Below, one piece after another: positions 11,500 through 23,539 of a stretch of 64,000 bases of DNA. Position 1 is the first letter of the stretch; each line of letters starts with the position of its first letter. Location of the stretch: positions 9,648,191 through 9,712,190 of the forward strand of contig JACAXG010000013.1 of the NCBI GenBank assembly GCA_018881555.1. Reading direction: 5' to 3'. Made by a program: the position numbers and the translations under genes. A model generated the notes under the pieces. It was given only the letters and a program-made list of their open reading frames with translations, was not told where the DNA came from and did not search any database. Source of the DNA: Amblyornis subalaris (taxonomy: Eukaryota > Chordata > Aves > Passeriformes > Ptilonorhynchidae).

Positions 11500-14400
11500 A
11501 ACTTGTCCTTTTTCAGTAACCCTGAGATGTAGGTAGTAAAATAAAGCTTTGAGAAGGAGGTTACCTGACAAATAACTAAAGCAGAGCCTGGATAAGCTTC
11601 TAAGCAAGGCTATAATACACTCTGGTGACCCATATCCAGGAGCTGGTACCTGCTGTTAGACTGTGTGGCTGTGATAGGCTGGGGAGTCTTCTGGCCTCAC
11701 TGTGTAACTTGAGCCATTAAACATGCAAGGGTTTGAACCAATTTATCTAGTGTAGAGTAAGCTCTAGAGCTGGTACTCTTCTGGCATTTTTCCTTTGAAC
11801 TTGTTTGCTCTTCACAGTGGCTGTCTGAGGTGATGTATGTTGGGTTCTTGTGCAGCTGTACACTATTAATTGTCACAGCATTATGTGGTTGCAATGGCTG
11901 GGAACTGTCTTTGATTTGAAATGTCAGGGAATTTGGAGAAATATCAAATTAATAGATAAAAGATAAAGAAATTCTGTATAGAGATTTCAGGTTTTGGCTG
12001 ATCCTTAATTGCATTTAAGTAGTTTTTGATTCTTAAATAACTTGTCTGTGTCTACTGAGATTGAGGTTTGATGAGTATAGTCTACCAGCCACAGGAGTGA
12101 AACATTAGTCATTAACAGAGTGACAAAATGCGTCTTTATCATTTCTAACAAGCTGGGAGAAAACGGTCCAAGCCCATTTTTACAGAAAAATGCCTGTAAC
12201 TAAGGCACTGAAAGTGGTTACACAGTGCCATCACGTGGCCTCTTGGTAGGCAGCCACACGGGTAAAAACAGTCATTGGTGTCAGAGGCCCCAGAGAACCA
12301 CTGGTATGAGACACAATATGGATATCACCCCAAATTAACATAAATTAAGGTTGTAACTTTTTGTATGTACAAACAGACATCTCACAGGGAGAGGGATGCT
12401 AGTACTTCATTTGTGTTATGGGAGTTTACTGGGGTGAAATGAGATCTTTTTTGTTAATTTGAAATATTTGCTATGATCAAGCACTTAGATCTGTTTGTAC
12501 AATCAAATGAGCTTTTTGTGCCATGTCCATGCTTGTTAAAACATTTAAAATGTGCTTGTAGAATTTCATACCAAACTGGACAAGCATTTGCATAATGTTT
12601 ACAAAGGTGATAATTAAATCATTCGTATTGGCCTCTTGGCACTGATAGACTTTAATCTTGGAGCTCAAATACTTATTACTTGTGGGCCTGGTGGAATGGA
12701 TGTGCAGAAAAACAGGTGTGAGTCAGGCTTGGGAATATTGCTGGTCTGTCTGCATGGGGGTGAATGCTGCTGTGGTGTAGAAAATGTCATAATGGATAAG
12801 TTATTAATTATTTTTGTTTACTACAGTAAACCTCATCTCAGGCTTTTTGTTCTCATTAGGATTTCTGGCTAATGCAGGTCTGAGTTTTTGCTTTTACAAA
12901 GCTTAATTTTTTTAGACATTCATTAGAAAGTTCTATTTGTTTCAGCTGGCTTTTATTTTCCCCATTTCAAGTACTTTTCAACTCCTCTGGCTGAGGTTAA
13001 AAGGAAATGCACATTCCTGAGACCTTTTCTGGGACAAAGCTGTGGTGGGACTCCATCTGTGGATGGAGCTTCCTGCCCATAGTGACTCCCAAGAGCTCAC
13101 AGTCACAAAGGCATAGTCTTCTATTTAGAAAATGTAAACTCTTGGTCTCAGAGCTGCAAGCGTGGTTGGTGTGAGCCCATGAAGTGCTGACACGGGAGCA
13201 CTGGGAGTTTTGTACTCCTTCAGGCTGTTTCGGGTAGGTGTTAACACTGACTTCTACTGGTGACTGAAAAATCAACTTCCTTAACTGCTTTAATGTTGCT
13301 GTAGCATATACAGCTCTTCAAACTTACGAAATTCTATTTTTCTATTGGAATATTGTCAAGAATAGATGCAACTTGAGTTCAAAATGCTGTTTGAGCACAT
13401 TCCTGCACAACAGCAGTCCTATTAAAAACTTCTCATCTTTGGGTTTACTTGGTTGATCGGTTTACACTTCCTGCAAAGCTCTGAGATATTTGGGATTTTA
13501 AATGCACAGCTGTGATGAAAATGAATGCTTTTGTGGGGGCTTGCCCTCAGTTTGAAAGAACCTTAACAGGCCAGTGTAACTGTGCCATGAGTGGGAGCTC
13601 AGCNTTGTAACCAAGTGCCCGGAGCAGGGACTTTTCAGTTGGCTGTCACTCTGCAAAGGAACTGTTCTGTCTGTGAGAGTCACTTTAAATCCTTCCCTGA
13701 ATTTCTGTAAGGACAACTTGGAGACGCATATGGAAACAATCTCTTAGCAGGCTNAGTAAAATGCCTTCAGTGCACCTCAGATACTCCATTCTCTCTGCAG
13801 TGTTCTGGCAGTGGGTGGCACCATGGTAACAGCCTGTGATCAGCGTCTCCTCCTGCAGCCTGACAGCAGTGGGGTGGTGGTGTTTGCCTTTGGTGCCTCG
13901 TGCACGGTGCCGGCGGCTGTGAGGGTTTCATCCCTTCATTAATGGGAAATAGAGGATAAGAATGGGCACTGAGGAATTCAGAATGCCTTTACCCTGTGAC
14001 TACAGGGAATAGTCCCTCAGCCAAGCACTTTTTATCTTCCGTTGTTTAAAGAGAACAGAAATGAGCAGCCTGGAGGCAATTGGTCTCTCTAGGGTTAGTG
14101 AAGCCATGAATCTCATAACTTTTAGTTTCACTGCAGTTTTACTGGTGCTAGCAAAATACTGTAATAGAAATACGATAATGTCCGCCTAACTAGCCCCAAA
14201 GTGGTACTCATTGTGCTCCAAGGGACAGGCACTGACCCCCTCGCCATGTCTGTAATGAGGTTTATATACAGATTATATACACAGTTTTTTATTTAGTCAC
14301 TGGTTGGTTGGGCTCTGACTGCGTGTGTTTTTGCATATAGCTTTGCAAAGCATGTGAGAAAAGTGTTTTTGATAAATTTACTTCTAACTGCGTTCTTGGA

Positions 14401-14940
14401 GAAGGTCAAAGCATGGTGGGCCTGTTGTGCTTGAATGATCCACAAAATTAGAGAGGAAAAAGTTATAAAATAGCNATAATGTGTATTTTCTTGCTGTCAG
14501 ATTATGAAGAATGCCAGGATGACAAAAGAGTGTGCACACAACCTGCTGGGGTGGATGTTTTGTGCTTTTTTTTGACAGGAAATGTAACCTCTCCCAGTTA
14601 ATGAAGTTGGAGGGAGGTTCCTGGANCTGAAGGCATGCTTCTAGTTCTTAATAATTCCTTGGGTTTTTTTGTACTGGCCAGATTATTTCTGTAAACCATA
14701 TGGAAGGTGAAGCCTTTGGAGGACTTCAGATGTTGGTCTTCAGTGGCTCAGACCAAGCTTTCTTTCAGCACTTCAGCTCAAAATATATAACCAATGGGTA
14801 AAAGCATCTTGTAAGTGCCTCTGTATCACACAGGCAGTTTAAGTGCACTGCTGTAGATTCTAGTAGAAGTGGTTCCCCTCTCTGTTAGTTCCAGGGACAG
14901 AACTGAAATTATTATGTATAAGGAGAATGTGTAAAGACTG
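11500..14940. other. Intergenic, no gene recognised
   Basis: The DNA is unremarkable, AT-leaning and single-copy in appearance downstream of PTTG1. Open frames are short and resemble no family I know. A segment around 13,790-13,930 is richer in G+C but has no island-like CpG density. Confidence 0.5.
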
Positions 14941-14959
14941 GAAGAGGGAAGGGCTTGGA

Positions 14960-14977
14960 GTGTGTTTGTGTGTATGT

Positions 14978-15009
<32 letters not shown>

Positions 15010-15010
15010 G
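14960..15010. repeat. (TG)n(TA)n microsatellite
   Basis: A short TG-rich run passes into about 14 uninterrupted TA units (14982-15009). Such tracts are length-polymorphic and can extrude cruciforms. Confidence 0.9.
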
Positions 15011-15479
15011 CTTTAAAGAGTATTCCAAGTCAGTACTCTTCCTATAGATCTGAATTGTTTGTTTAAGGGCATATATCAGAGATATCCTTTGTGTTTGATA
15101 TAATTGTCTGAACTGTCCTGAACCCATCTCAAATTTTTGAAAAATTTAAGCCAGGAACAAGATCAGACTTTTAGATCTCATTATGACTANTAATGATGAT
15201 TTATATAGCACTGACAAAGATCTAAGATTCAATCTGCAAGGATATCACTAACTGAGATACTAAACTTTTCTCCAGACTTGCTGAGGATCTTTAAGATCAA
15301 GTATGTTGGAAGTACTGTCTGGTGACAGAGATTCTTTTTCTGGTATCACTTTTCAGTTACTTAAAGCAGATGGAGATGCTTCTGTATAATGATTGGTGTA
15401 GCTATACACAAAGGAATTTGAAAGATGCAGGGTGATAAGATATGCACAGAGACATATCCTTTTTGGTGACGTTTCCTTC

Positions 15480-16247
15480 ATTGGATCTTAAATTCAACTT
15501 CTGGCTCTAGCATGGCCTCACCCACGGCCACAGTCGCTTCAGAAGTAAACCTCCTCCAGCATGGCTTTTCCCTTGGCTGCAGTCCCTCCAAGGTGTAGCT
15601 GCTCTGTTGTGGGCTTATCCTTGGCCAATGCTTTGAGGTGCTCAAGCATGACCTCATGCACAGATGCTGATGCTTTAAGAGGCACCTGCTGCAGTGTGGA
15701 CTTTTCCACAGCCACAGATGCCTTGAGGTGTGTGTTACATTCTCCAGTGTGGCCTTATCCTTGGGCCACAATCCCTGCAGGGACACACCTGCAGTGGCTC
15801 ACACAGCCCCAGATGCTTTGAGATGTAGCAGCTCTGGTGTGGACTCTTCCATGGCCACAAACGCTTTGGGGTGTCCTGCTCCTGCATGGACTCATCCACA
15901 GCTCATGGTCACTTGGACTTGAGTTCANAGTGGAGTTCCAACCTGTCCAGTACAGCAGCACAGGAACAGGAGTGATGCCCTGGCCCTCTGCCAGCCCAGA
16001 CATNTGGCCACTGCTGTTATCAAAATGTTCCCAGGCACAGCAGACTAAGATGATAAGCAGTGAAGCAAAAAGCAGCCACTAACAAGCATTAGACTCTAAT
16101 TAACATTAAGGCAAGCAAGCCCCATGGCAAGTAGAGGAGGCTGCTGATTAATAGCTAAACAGCACCAGCTATAAATTTGATCTAGAACATTCCAATCAAA
16201 TATGTTATCTTAAACCCTTTGAGCCCCACCTTGGGTGCCAAAAGGAC
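15480..16247 (-). mobile_element. ERVK-type internal remnant (leader region with minisatellite)
   Basis: Immediately left of the LTR at 16248-16470 is an 18-bp primer-binding-site match at 16223-16240. It reads TGGCACCCAAGGTGGGGC on the minus strand, 16 of 18 positions identical to the tRNA-Lys(1,2)-type site of class II retroviruses. This sets the element on the minus strand. Further left lies AT-rich leader and then a degenerate tandem array at 15510-15920. No gag, pol or env frame survives. The left limit is where the tandem array stops and is approximate. Confidence 0.7.
15510..15920. repeat. Degenerate minisatellite, about 8 units of 45-55 bp
   Basis: Each unit carries variants of 'ctccagtgtggac', 'ttatccacggccaca' and 'gatgctttgaggtg', ending near 'tagctg' or 'cacctg'. 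Units are clearly related but differ by substitutions and small indels. The array lies inside the ERVK-type leader, so it is probably part of that element and not a host satellite. Open frames through it on both strands reflect the repeat and not a gene. Confidence 0.7.
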
Positions 16248-16470
16248 TGTTGTGATTTAACTTCAGTTGGCAATTAGGCACCACNGCTGCTTGCTCAACC
16301 TCCCCCTGTGGTATGAAATGCACAAAGGGCCTTGGCTCTGTGCAAGCACTGCTCAGCAAGAACAAAACCATCCCTCTGTTATCAGCACCATTTCCAGCAC
16401 AAATCTTAAACATAGCCCAGTGCTAGGTACTTTGAAGAAAAGTAACTCTATCCCAGCCAAAACCAGCACA
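16248..16470 (-). mobile_element. Internally deleted ERVK-type LTR (5' LTR of the remnant)
   Basis: The ends are well kept: 'tgttgtgatttaac' on the left and 'ctctatcccagccaaaacca' then 'gcaca' on the right. The middle is missing, leaving 223 bp instead of about 580. The tRNA-Lys-like primer-binding site adjoins the left end, which makes this the 5' LTR of a minus-strand provirus fragment. Confidence 0.8.
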
Positions 16471-16879
16471 GTAAGCTTCATAGATCTTAAACCAGACAAC
16501 AACATGTCCCAGAAAACACTGTTTCTGGTTTATTGCTGCACAAAGCCCCTGGAGAGTGAGTGTAGCTAAAGCAGTACTGCTGGCACCTGCCACTTTCCTG
16601 GTGCCTTTTTTCCCCCCTGTTGCCAAACGTGGGTTGAAAATTAGTCAAAGTTCTCAGGTTTGGTACTGTATGTGTAGTAGGAAGGCCCATGGGGTGAACT
16701 TCATGCAGCGGAGGTAGAATTGGATGTTGCCACANGAACAGTGAGGAGCTGTTACCACTGAGTGTTATCACTGGGATCGTGCGGGATGGCTGTGGAAGGA
16801 TCCAGAGACCTCGGCAACAGCTGCTGGGGAGCTTTGGTGTGGGGCTGTGATGGGTCAGGAGCAGAGGGATAAGGGCATG

Positions 16880-17400
16880 TCTGACAGCTCTTGCTCTGAG
16901 GAGGAGTGGGAGGGCTCAAGGAGCCGGGGTGAGGAGGGAGCGCGCTGTACCGAGCGCTGGGGCGTGGAGGGGGTGGGAGGGATGCGAGGGATGATGAGGC
17001 TGTGTCAGGCGGGGTTCTGCGGCCGCAGCAGCCGTGAGTGCGAGCGGAGCCGCGAGAGGGAGCCCGGGNACAGGAGCGGGACAGGGTCAGGGACGGGAGC
17101 GGGCGGCCCGCGGTCCCCGGGGGCAGGGGCGCAGCGGCAGCGCCGGGCGGGGGTGCCCCGGGCTCTGCAGCATCGACCCTCGGCGGGGCTGCCCAGCGCC
17201 TCCTCTTTCTGGGGTCGCCGCAGTCCGTGTGCGACACGGATCCCAGCGAGACAGAGCGCTCTCCTTGATCCCGAGTTGTAGAGCCTTGTCTTCCCGCAAG
17301 GCAGGGCCTGACCCTTTCTTCAAAACCCAAGCAGACGTTTCCTTGCGAGCGGTGCCAGGACGGTGTCTCCGCAGCCACCCAGAGGGCCTTTTAATGGTTG
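16880..17400. promoter_or_regulatory. CpG island, candidate promoter of the miR-146a host lncRNA
   Basis: This is a dense CpG block ('gcggccgcagcagccgtgag' at about 17018-17037, 'gggagcgggcggcccgcggt' nearby) within otherwise moderate-G+C DNA. It lies about 16.5 kb upstream of the miR-146a hairpin, close to the distance (about 17 kb) between the human host-gene start and miR-146a. Long open frames here on both strands are a by-product of G+C richness. A GTGAGT at 17033-17038 could be a first donor, but no exon is proven. No TATA box was seen. Confidence 0.6.
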
Positions 17401-17733
17401 TCACTTTTCTTCGCACTGCTGCTGCTCAGATTTCTTCTGACGTCCAAGCAAGATGCTGCTGTTAATCTTCCGTAAATAGCCAGCTGGGATGCTGGATGTC
17501 AGTGGGTTTGAGCAAAAATCTCTGGCGATATTCACTTTGCCCGGAGTGTTTTCCCCGGCTGCAGCGACCGTGGGCACCTCCGAAGGTGGAGAGGAGATGA
17601 GTGTGCCTCAGTGGAGCACAGGGAGACCGGGCAGGGCCAGGGGCAAGAAGTGCCAGTCATCCCGTTCTTTGCTCTCCGGTGAACCCTGGCTGTCCACAGA
17701 GACAGCCCCGATGTGTGCCTGGCCCTGCGGCGA

Positions 17734-17766
17734 GGGATGTCCCTGGGACTGTTGCAGGGAAATCCC
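17734..17766 (+). promoter_or_regulatory. Pair of NF-kB consensus sites
   Basis: GGGATGTCCC (17734-17743) and GGGAAATCCC (17757-17766) both match GGGRNNYYCC without mismatch. They are 23 bp apart start to start, about 400 bp right of the CpG island. In human, miR-146a is induced through two NF-kB sites near the distal host-gene promoter. The match is seen; function here is inferred. Confidence 0.55.
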
Positions 17767-18805
17767 AGCCACAGGGCCCCGCCGGCTCTGCAGAGCAAAC
17801 ACGCAGCTCCCCCAGCCCGGGGGATGAGTGGGTATCGTGGCCAGCCTCCCTCCCGAAGCGGCTTGGGGGCTGTGCCAGCCGGGTGCCTGAGAGGGCCCGA
17901 GGAGCAGCACTGATCCCCTGTGCAGGGCAGGGACACAGCCGTGGCTCTGTGTGCTGCTGAGCCTTCNGGTTCACAGGGACAGGCTGTGGCACAGGGCAGG
18001 TGGCAGGCACAGACACCCTCTGTGCTGGCATGTCCCCGTCTGGGAACATCTGCTTTCAGCAGGTCTGTTTCCTAAACAGGAGTATTTTCTTTGGCTGTTG
18101 TTCCAGCGCAGGTTCTTCAAAGTCTCTATGACTCAGTTTTGGAATGAGAACAAAAACCAAACAAAACCAAACTTGAATCAGCTATTATTTGGCTTCACTT
18201 TNCTGTAAGCCAGGTAACCAAAATCATTCCAGCTTCAAGAATCAATAAATTAACATCATGTTTAACTAACCTATTGTCTTTTTCCTTAATCAAATACAAG
18301 GTGCTGCTGGATTTATTAGTTCAAATGATTTTGCATTTCATTCAGCATGGTAGCAACCTCCTTTTAAGAATACAATTAACCACAATTGGGGTTCTGTACC
18401 TGCTGCTTGTGGAAACTTCAGGCAGGAGAAATAAGTTCTGATTCTCTCTGATGGATTCTTTTTATTTTCAGGGAATATATCAAGTTCTCTTCNTCTAAGC
18501 ATATCCAGCAGCAAACAGCTCTTTTCTCTGAACTTCTTCTCAGCTTGNAAGTTTTGTCCATACTGTTTTATTCCTGAGGCTGTTTAGGTGTTGCCTAGTC
18601 CTTGCCCATCACATTCCTTCTCAAATAATACACAGCCTCTGAGAGCTGATTTTAGCAGCTGTGTGATCCTTTGCTTAGAGTAGAGCCTATTATGTTTCAT
18701 CTCCTGGATTCTGTGAAGGAGCTTATAAATTCTTCTAAGGTATTTAAAATTGTCAGTTACAGAGTCCCATTATTATAGAACCAAGACTTCTAATTCCAAA
18801 ACTGA

Positions 18806-18857
18806 TTTACAAAACCTTGCTTTGTAAAACTTANTTTACAAAACTTCATTTTGTAAA
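18806..18857. repeat. Two tandem near-identical inverted repeats (29-bp period)
   Basis: Each unit starts TTTACAAAAC and closes with TTTGTAAA after a 4-6 base spacer, so each can fold on itself. The two units are directly adjacent. Confidence 0.75.
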
Positions 18858-21800
18858 TGCAGTGTCCTCTGGTTCCAGGACTGTGCTGACCCCTCAAAGC
18901 ATGTGTGAGAGAAAAAAATCAAAATGAAAATGAGAATGGAAACATTCCTCTGGAAAAATTGATTCCAACAGCACAGCACTTTTCTAAGAATGATTATGCC
19001 ACTGGAAGATATTCAAAACTTGCAAGCTGCAACTAGGTTTTGGATTTTGCTTTTTACCTTCTACCCAGTCTTGCTCCTTTTTTTTTTTTCATATAAGAAG
19101 TTCTCAACACCTTCTTTCAATGTTAACAAACCTTCCTCTGAAGTGCTTTCTTCTGTGCATAGCTTCCCNTGCCTTACTCTGAGTTTCTTTTCAAACTAGG
19201 AAGGATCTGGAAATGTTTTGCTTTGCAATCTAGTTGCTTTGAGGAAGCTCATATTCTTCTTCAGTTGTGTCTTGGTCTTNTGTGTGACCATGCTGTGACT
19301 CTTAAGTCTTTTACTACAGTGATTTGCTGCTTTACAGAAAATTATTATCAGGACGAGCAGAGGGGCAAGGGCCTTTTCTAGTGCTGGAACTCAGCCTGTT
19401 CTGTCTGTCCCTCTACAGGTTTTTTTTTCTACAGTTGGAATTAGCATCCTAATTTTCTGATTAATACAGAGAGCAAAACATCCTTTGTCCTTCTAATAGC
19501 TTCAACAGCATGTTTGAAACAGAGGCCAATGCATTAGGAACCTGATGCTCTACCTGTGGAACTGCTAATTCTTTAAGTATTTTACCCTATTTAGGAACCT
19601 GCAGAAGTTGGTGGGGGTTTGTTACNCATGTAGGGTCTCAGTGCTTGTGCAACTGTCCAGGCTTAAGGGCCGAATGTCNTTCCTGGTGCTGCAACTGGGA
19701 ATGCAACATTTTTGTGTGATGGGCAATACTGTCCAATATCTAGAGTTTAATTTTCAACCCTGCATGTGCGACTTCAGTACCTAGGTTATATTTTTAGATG
19801 TAATTTGTGTTCCTGGAGGTACACCTACGAAAGGACTGGGGCCTCTTTTGTACCTATGCCCAAAATGCAGATCNTCGGAACTCCTGCCATAATGCTGCCA
19901 AGCTGTGGTGGCACTGGTGGCTTACGGCTCTTCTGTTTGCTCCTGATGAATTCTCAGATAAGCATCTGTTTTTAGGCAAGCAGCTAGAGTCTCCTTTATG
20001 CCGAAGCTAAGATGCTCCTTGGCCTCCTTGTTCTGTGGAGGCTGATGTGACAGTGTTTTCAGAGCAATTTCTTCTCATGTGGGATGCGGGCACGGTGGGA
20101 TGGCAGCCGAGGAGGAGGTGTTGGTGTTTCTATTTCCAATAGCGAGTACTCGAATCAGTGCCTGAGAGGCCAGGGTTCAAATTTCATGATGCTCGAGGGG
20201 GCCTGCAATCCCACCTGCAGCTGAGGGGTGCTGGAGGACTCTTTGAGCTGCTCCTGAGCAGAACTGCACNGAAGGGGCATGGGCAGGGGGGGTGGTGGTG
20301 GCTTGGTGGCTTGGTGGTTAGGGCTGCAAGCAGAAGGAAGACTGGTTTGAAGACTGTCCTCTGGACCGATAAAACCTTCCCTCGTTTGGGCTGTGGTTGA
20401 AGAAGAGGTGTCCCTTTTCCTCTCTGCTCCTGCCTTGCTGATGCTTTCTGCTCTCAGGCTCATTCACTGTGGTTCTGGCTGCCTGGCTCTGTCCGTGGCT
20501 GGCTGTCTGCAGTAGAAGGGCTTGCTGTTTGCTGTCCTTCTTGCTCAGGGCTGACTCACTTCCTGCCTTAGTAACTCATTTGAAACCTTCCTGTTTTCTA
20601 ACTTCTGACTGCAAAGTGAAGCCATTTATGAATCTTTTGACAGAAATTGTACCATGCTGCCTGGTGCTACTTTGCAGCATTTTCTTTTCACTTGAGCTGG
20701 CTGGGAGGGCAGCAGTGGAATTTTTTTACCTGTTGAAAGGATGCATTCATCTCGGGGAGCACTGTTTGTCACAAGGGCAGGGTGCAGGCAAGCCCAGGGT
20801 TTGTCCCAGGGAGCGAGGCATGAGAGGAGGTGGGGGCCAGGATGGAGGTGTGGCGGCAGATCTCTGGGTGCGCTGTGGTTTGTGTGGGGTCTGACTGTGT
20901 CGCGCTGGCTCGCAGAGTCTTGCTTTCACAGATGTTAAAGCCAGTCACAGGAAAATAATTGAGAGAATGACAAACCTGAGCAGTACAACTCTGGCAAAGT
21001 TTTAAGGCGCTGGAACAGATAATGTGGCTGTCGTGGGGGACACTGAGCAGAGCTGCAGGGGCTGTGGGCTGTTCTGGCAAGACCCCAGCCCTCTGTGCGA
21101 CTGCAGAGCAAAAAATCTTCCCTTAGGATAAGGAATATGTGCATGTACATGCACTCACGTACACAAACAGACTCTGGGGGGAAGGTTAATGCCTCTGTAT
21201 GAATCTCTGCAGGCATTTCCTACTGGGAANGTTTCCCAGTTTAGAAAAACATGTCATGGAGGGTAGCTGCAGCTCTCCTGTCTTGGCATGTTCCTCCCTC
21301 TTTTGTGAGCCCTGTCCACGAGCAGAGCTCTGGCTTTTGGAGGCTGCACAGGTCATCAGGAGTACACAGAAGAGCTATTTCTACCATCCCCTCTCCACTC
21401 TGCTACCCAAGCATGCCTGACAGCTCTTCAATGCTTGCATNAGAGGTAGGAGCACAGTGTCCTAATTTATATGCCTGTCACAGTGGGCTGTGAAATGGCT
21501 AATCAAATCCTACCTGGCTTGTGATATGACCATAGCCTTTGCAAATGTGCAAAATGGTCTATGAAAGGTGCGTGATTTATGAAGTATTTCCCCGGTTTCT
21601 CTGTCAGCCCAAGCTCTTTTCAATGTATTGGATATTAAAGCAATGAGACAGAAATCAGAGGGAGAGCTCATAAAATTTGTAAGTCAATTCAGCTTAAAGA
21701 AACCAGACCACTAGATGCACAAGAGTAAAGAATAATATATGCATTTGTATAAGGCTCTATATCATAGAAAGAAACCCCACAGAACTAACCTCTCAAGGGA

Positions 21801-23490
21801 AACCAAGTGAAAGTTTGCTTTTAAGAGTATTGAAGGAGAAATTCCAGTTTCTTCAAAAGGAATGTGGATTTCTCCATAGTTTTCAGTGGGACTAAGCTCC
21901 AGCTCCTGTTGNAATTCATAACTCATACCTCACTGTCGCAAAGAAATACTCTAAGCAGGGATGAAAGATTTATGTGAATCATGCAAGAAATGACTNTATG
22001 TCTTCTGTGCTTTCTGAAGGCTGTATTTTTGTGAAAGATATTTTCTATACAGGTCCTGATTTATCTCTGATGCCTGCATGTTTTATACTGCTGTAAAGAT
22101 TTTAACTAGCTTGNGAGACATTCTCCCTTCTGGGAGGACCATCTTCCTCAGTGAAAGAAGGAAGTCACCCTTTTCTACTGATAAAGGAAACAGTGAACAG
22201 CAGTAAATAGGGCAGAGAAGCTGGAACTACCAGGTGGTGATGATACTGGCACCTGGGCTGAGATTTAGTGCCCTTTAAAAGCACTGCATGACCATGCATG
22301 TGTTTCTGAGAGTGCTGCACTCGGGGCTGTAGTGTTAACTTGCTTGGCCTAACATAATAGTGCCTCAAGAGATTCCAGCCACTGAATTAGGCTAAGATCT
22401 AGACTTCCTGTCAAAAAAGAAATTCAGTTAGTCAAAACTTTCCAGATGAGATGCCAAGGTGATAATAAATGTCCTGACTGATGTCAGCTGTCAGNAGCAG
22501 TGCACAGCACCCTGCCCATCTCTTGCGTTATCAGTCACTGTGTACAAGCTTTCTTTTTCCCACCCCCCTGTTGCTCTCTGCATTTGTTTCACAAAGCAAA
22601 GTGAAACAAACCTGTCCTGTCATCTTTGCTTTCTAAAGGCCTCTGTAAATGTTTTGGCTTTACTGGACACTTCCCTGCTTTTGCTTGGAAGATGTGCAGA
22701 GGACTGAGGAATGTGCCGCTCTCACCGGGGCACTCGGGTTCTGTACAGCTGCTCTCTGCTGAGGTTATCCAGCTGTGACACATGCACATAGTGACACCTG
22801 CCTTTCGGGACACAGGAGACTTGAATAATCTTTGCTTAAAGAACCAGCAAGGATGTACTGCTCAGCAGGGAATAGATTAATTTAGTTCAGTGTCTTTTAC
22901 AAAGAAGTTTTTAAATCCCAGGTTAGAGCGAGGATGCATTTTGAAAGTTGTACCAGTGAGCAATGCAAACACAGCTGAATCCCAGCCTGAGATATCACTG
23001 TTCCTCTCTTCCTGTGCAGTGACTCATGCAAATTCATTTCAGCATCCTTATTGATAAGTCCTACTAGGGCCTCGCCTTCTCTGTGCCCGAATGTGACCCA
23101 GGGCAATATCTGAGAACTCCAATGTGGTATTTCATTTGGCCATCGGGTCTCTCACACTGCTGAAAAGCAAAATCCCTCTTCCACATGCCTTTGAAACTTT
23201 GGGATTATTTCCCGTCTGGATCTAGACTCAATGTCCATGGATCTGCCTTCGTTGTTATGTATTTTTACATGAGTATTAATATGGTGAGTGGTTTTGTGTC
23301 TGAAACCTCTGCCCTAGTGAAATGTATCTTGTATATTAGCCTAGTTGGAGATCTGTAAACCAGATCATGGGATGAAACAGAAGATGGTACATACTTCTGC
23401 CCTGAGTGTGGACAACCTGAATGTCTGTACTGACTCAGAGGAATGTGGTTATTAGCAGTAAATATCTTGCAAATTTTCCTCTTCTCCAAG

Positions 23491-23539
23491 GTTGCTGACC
23501 CATACATGTTGGTATGACCCATGTTGCTGACCCATACAT
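23491..23539. repeat. Short direct duplication, 17-bp match at 32-bp spacing
   Basis: GTTGCTGACCCATACAT occurs exactly at 23491-23507 and again at 23523-23539. It looks like a local tandem duplication. Confidence 0.85.

Noticed and set aside
15478..15821. Open frames of about 100 residues on both strands at 15.5-15.8 kb
   Set aside because: They result from the tandem array in the ERV leader, not from a gene.
16752..17378. 208-residue minus-strand frame
   Set aside because: It covers the CpG island; open frames occur on both strands at once, the peptide is low-complexity Pro/Ser/Arg, and nothing is recognisable.
20130..20215. tRNA-like B box (GGTTCAAATTTC near 20173)
   Set aside because: No matching A box, acceptor stem or cloverleaf could be built around it.
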